NCBI GenBank assembly: GCA_947471245.1
Contig: CANIXM010000139.1
Coordinates: 1-5,871 of the forward strand
Source of the DNA: Paludibacteraceae bacterium
GTDB lineage: Bacteria > Bacteroidota > Bacteroidia > Bacteroidales > Paludibacteraceae
Length of the DNA: 5,871 bases
Direction of reading: 5' to 3'
Below the pieces are notes generated by a model. It made no database searches. It saw only the letters and a list, made by a program, of their open reading frames with translations, and was not told the DNA's origin. The number at the start of each line of letters is the position of its first letter. The first letter of the stretch is position 1. Position numbers and translations under genes: made by a program. Shown piece by piece: positions 5,789 to 5,871 of the stretch.

Positions 5789-5871
5789 TTCTAAATCGTT
5801 TTTCGAGGGGTTGATTTCGAATAATCCGGTTTTCGTATTCGTACTTGGAGCTTGTCCTACACTGGTAGTTA
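5781..5871 (+). CDS. rnfE: Rnf electron transport complex subunit RnfE, N-terminal 30 codons (3' end outside window)
   Basis: The frame from ATG 5781 runs to the window end without a stop and encodes MSNSKSFFEG...NNPVFVFVLGACPTLVV. This matches the start of RnfE/NqrD, where NP-x6-LG-x-CP-x-LAV opens the first membrane helix. Cys25 corresponds to the conserved cysteine that, with RnfA, ligates the intramembrane iron-sulfur centre known from Nqr and Rnf structures. The complete protein in this family is about 195-230 residues, with six helices. The start overlaps the rnfG stop by 8 bases in another frame and has a strong Shine-Dalgarno site. Identity rests on only 30 residues, but position and motif agree. 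Confidence 0.9.
   Translation, partial: MSNSKSFFEGLISNNPVFVFVLGACPTLVV

Noticed and set aside
1..5871. CRISPR array, tRNA, rRNA, insertion sequence or phage element
   Set aside because: No spaced direct repeats, cloverleaf-like segments, transposase motifs or terminal inverted repeats were seen; coding density and style are even across the window.
2710..5871. Na+-translocating NADH:quinone reductase (Nqr) instead of Rnf
   Set aside because: The first gene has the two C-terminal ferredoxin motifs and 51-kDa-like domain of RnfC, which NqrA lacks, and the subunit lengths and order C-D-G-E match Rnf.

Overview
The window is ordinary chromosomal DNA that looks like a member of the phylum Bacteroidota. 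Two upstream genes belong to families I associate with that phylum: DUF2851, and a large Ig-like lipoprotein with the TGGxKDxxPP motif just after the lipobox. Most starts have an A/T-rich leader rather than a Shine-Dalgarno site, and one intergenic region carries an exact TAnnTTTG (-7 type) promoter element. I cannot name a genus. All genes are on the + strand.

Layout. (1) Bases 2-568 hold the C-terminal part of a DUF2851 protein whose beginning lies before the window. (2) Bases 636-2471 encode a 611-residue predicted periplasmic lipoprotein with an SbsA/Big_5-like Ig domain. (3) Bases 2472-2709 are an A/T-rich, gene-free stretch with a tandem 10-bp repeat, a perfect 18-bp palindrome and the probable promoter of the next operon. 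(4) From 2710 to the window end there is an rnf operon: rnfC, rnfD, rnfG and the first 30 codons of rnfE. D and G overlap by 4 bases, G and E by 8 bases, and C and D are separated by 92 bases.

Function. The Rnf complex is a membrane-bound ferredoxin:NAD+ oxidoreductase coupled to Na+ or H+ translocation. RnfC is the cytoplasmic NAD(H)/FMN and 2x[4Fe-4S] subunit. RnfD and RnfG carry the predicted covalent FMN sites (Thr163 and Thr171 here). RnfE, paired with RnfA, is a membrane subunit contributing cysteine to an intramembrane iron-sulfur centre. The catalytic motifs are intact in every part visible. rnfB, rnfA and the flavin transferase ApbE are not in the window.

I found no undescribed system. 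The points that merit a second look are the operon beginning with rnfC and not rnfB, the unusually strong Shine-Dalgarno site of rnfE, the palindrome beside the rnf promoter, extra cysteines in the second RnfC cluster, a variant flavinylation motif in RnfD, and a CxxC pair in the lipoprotein.
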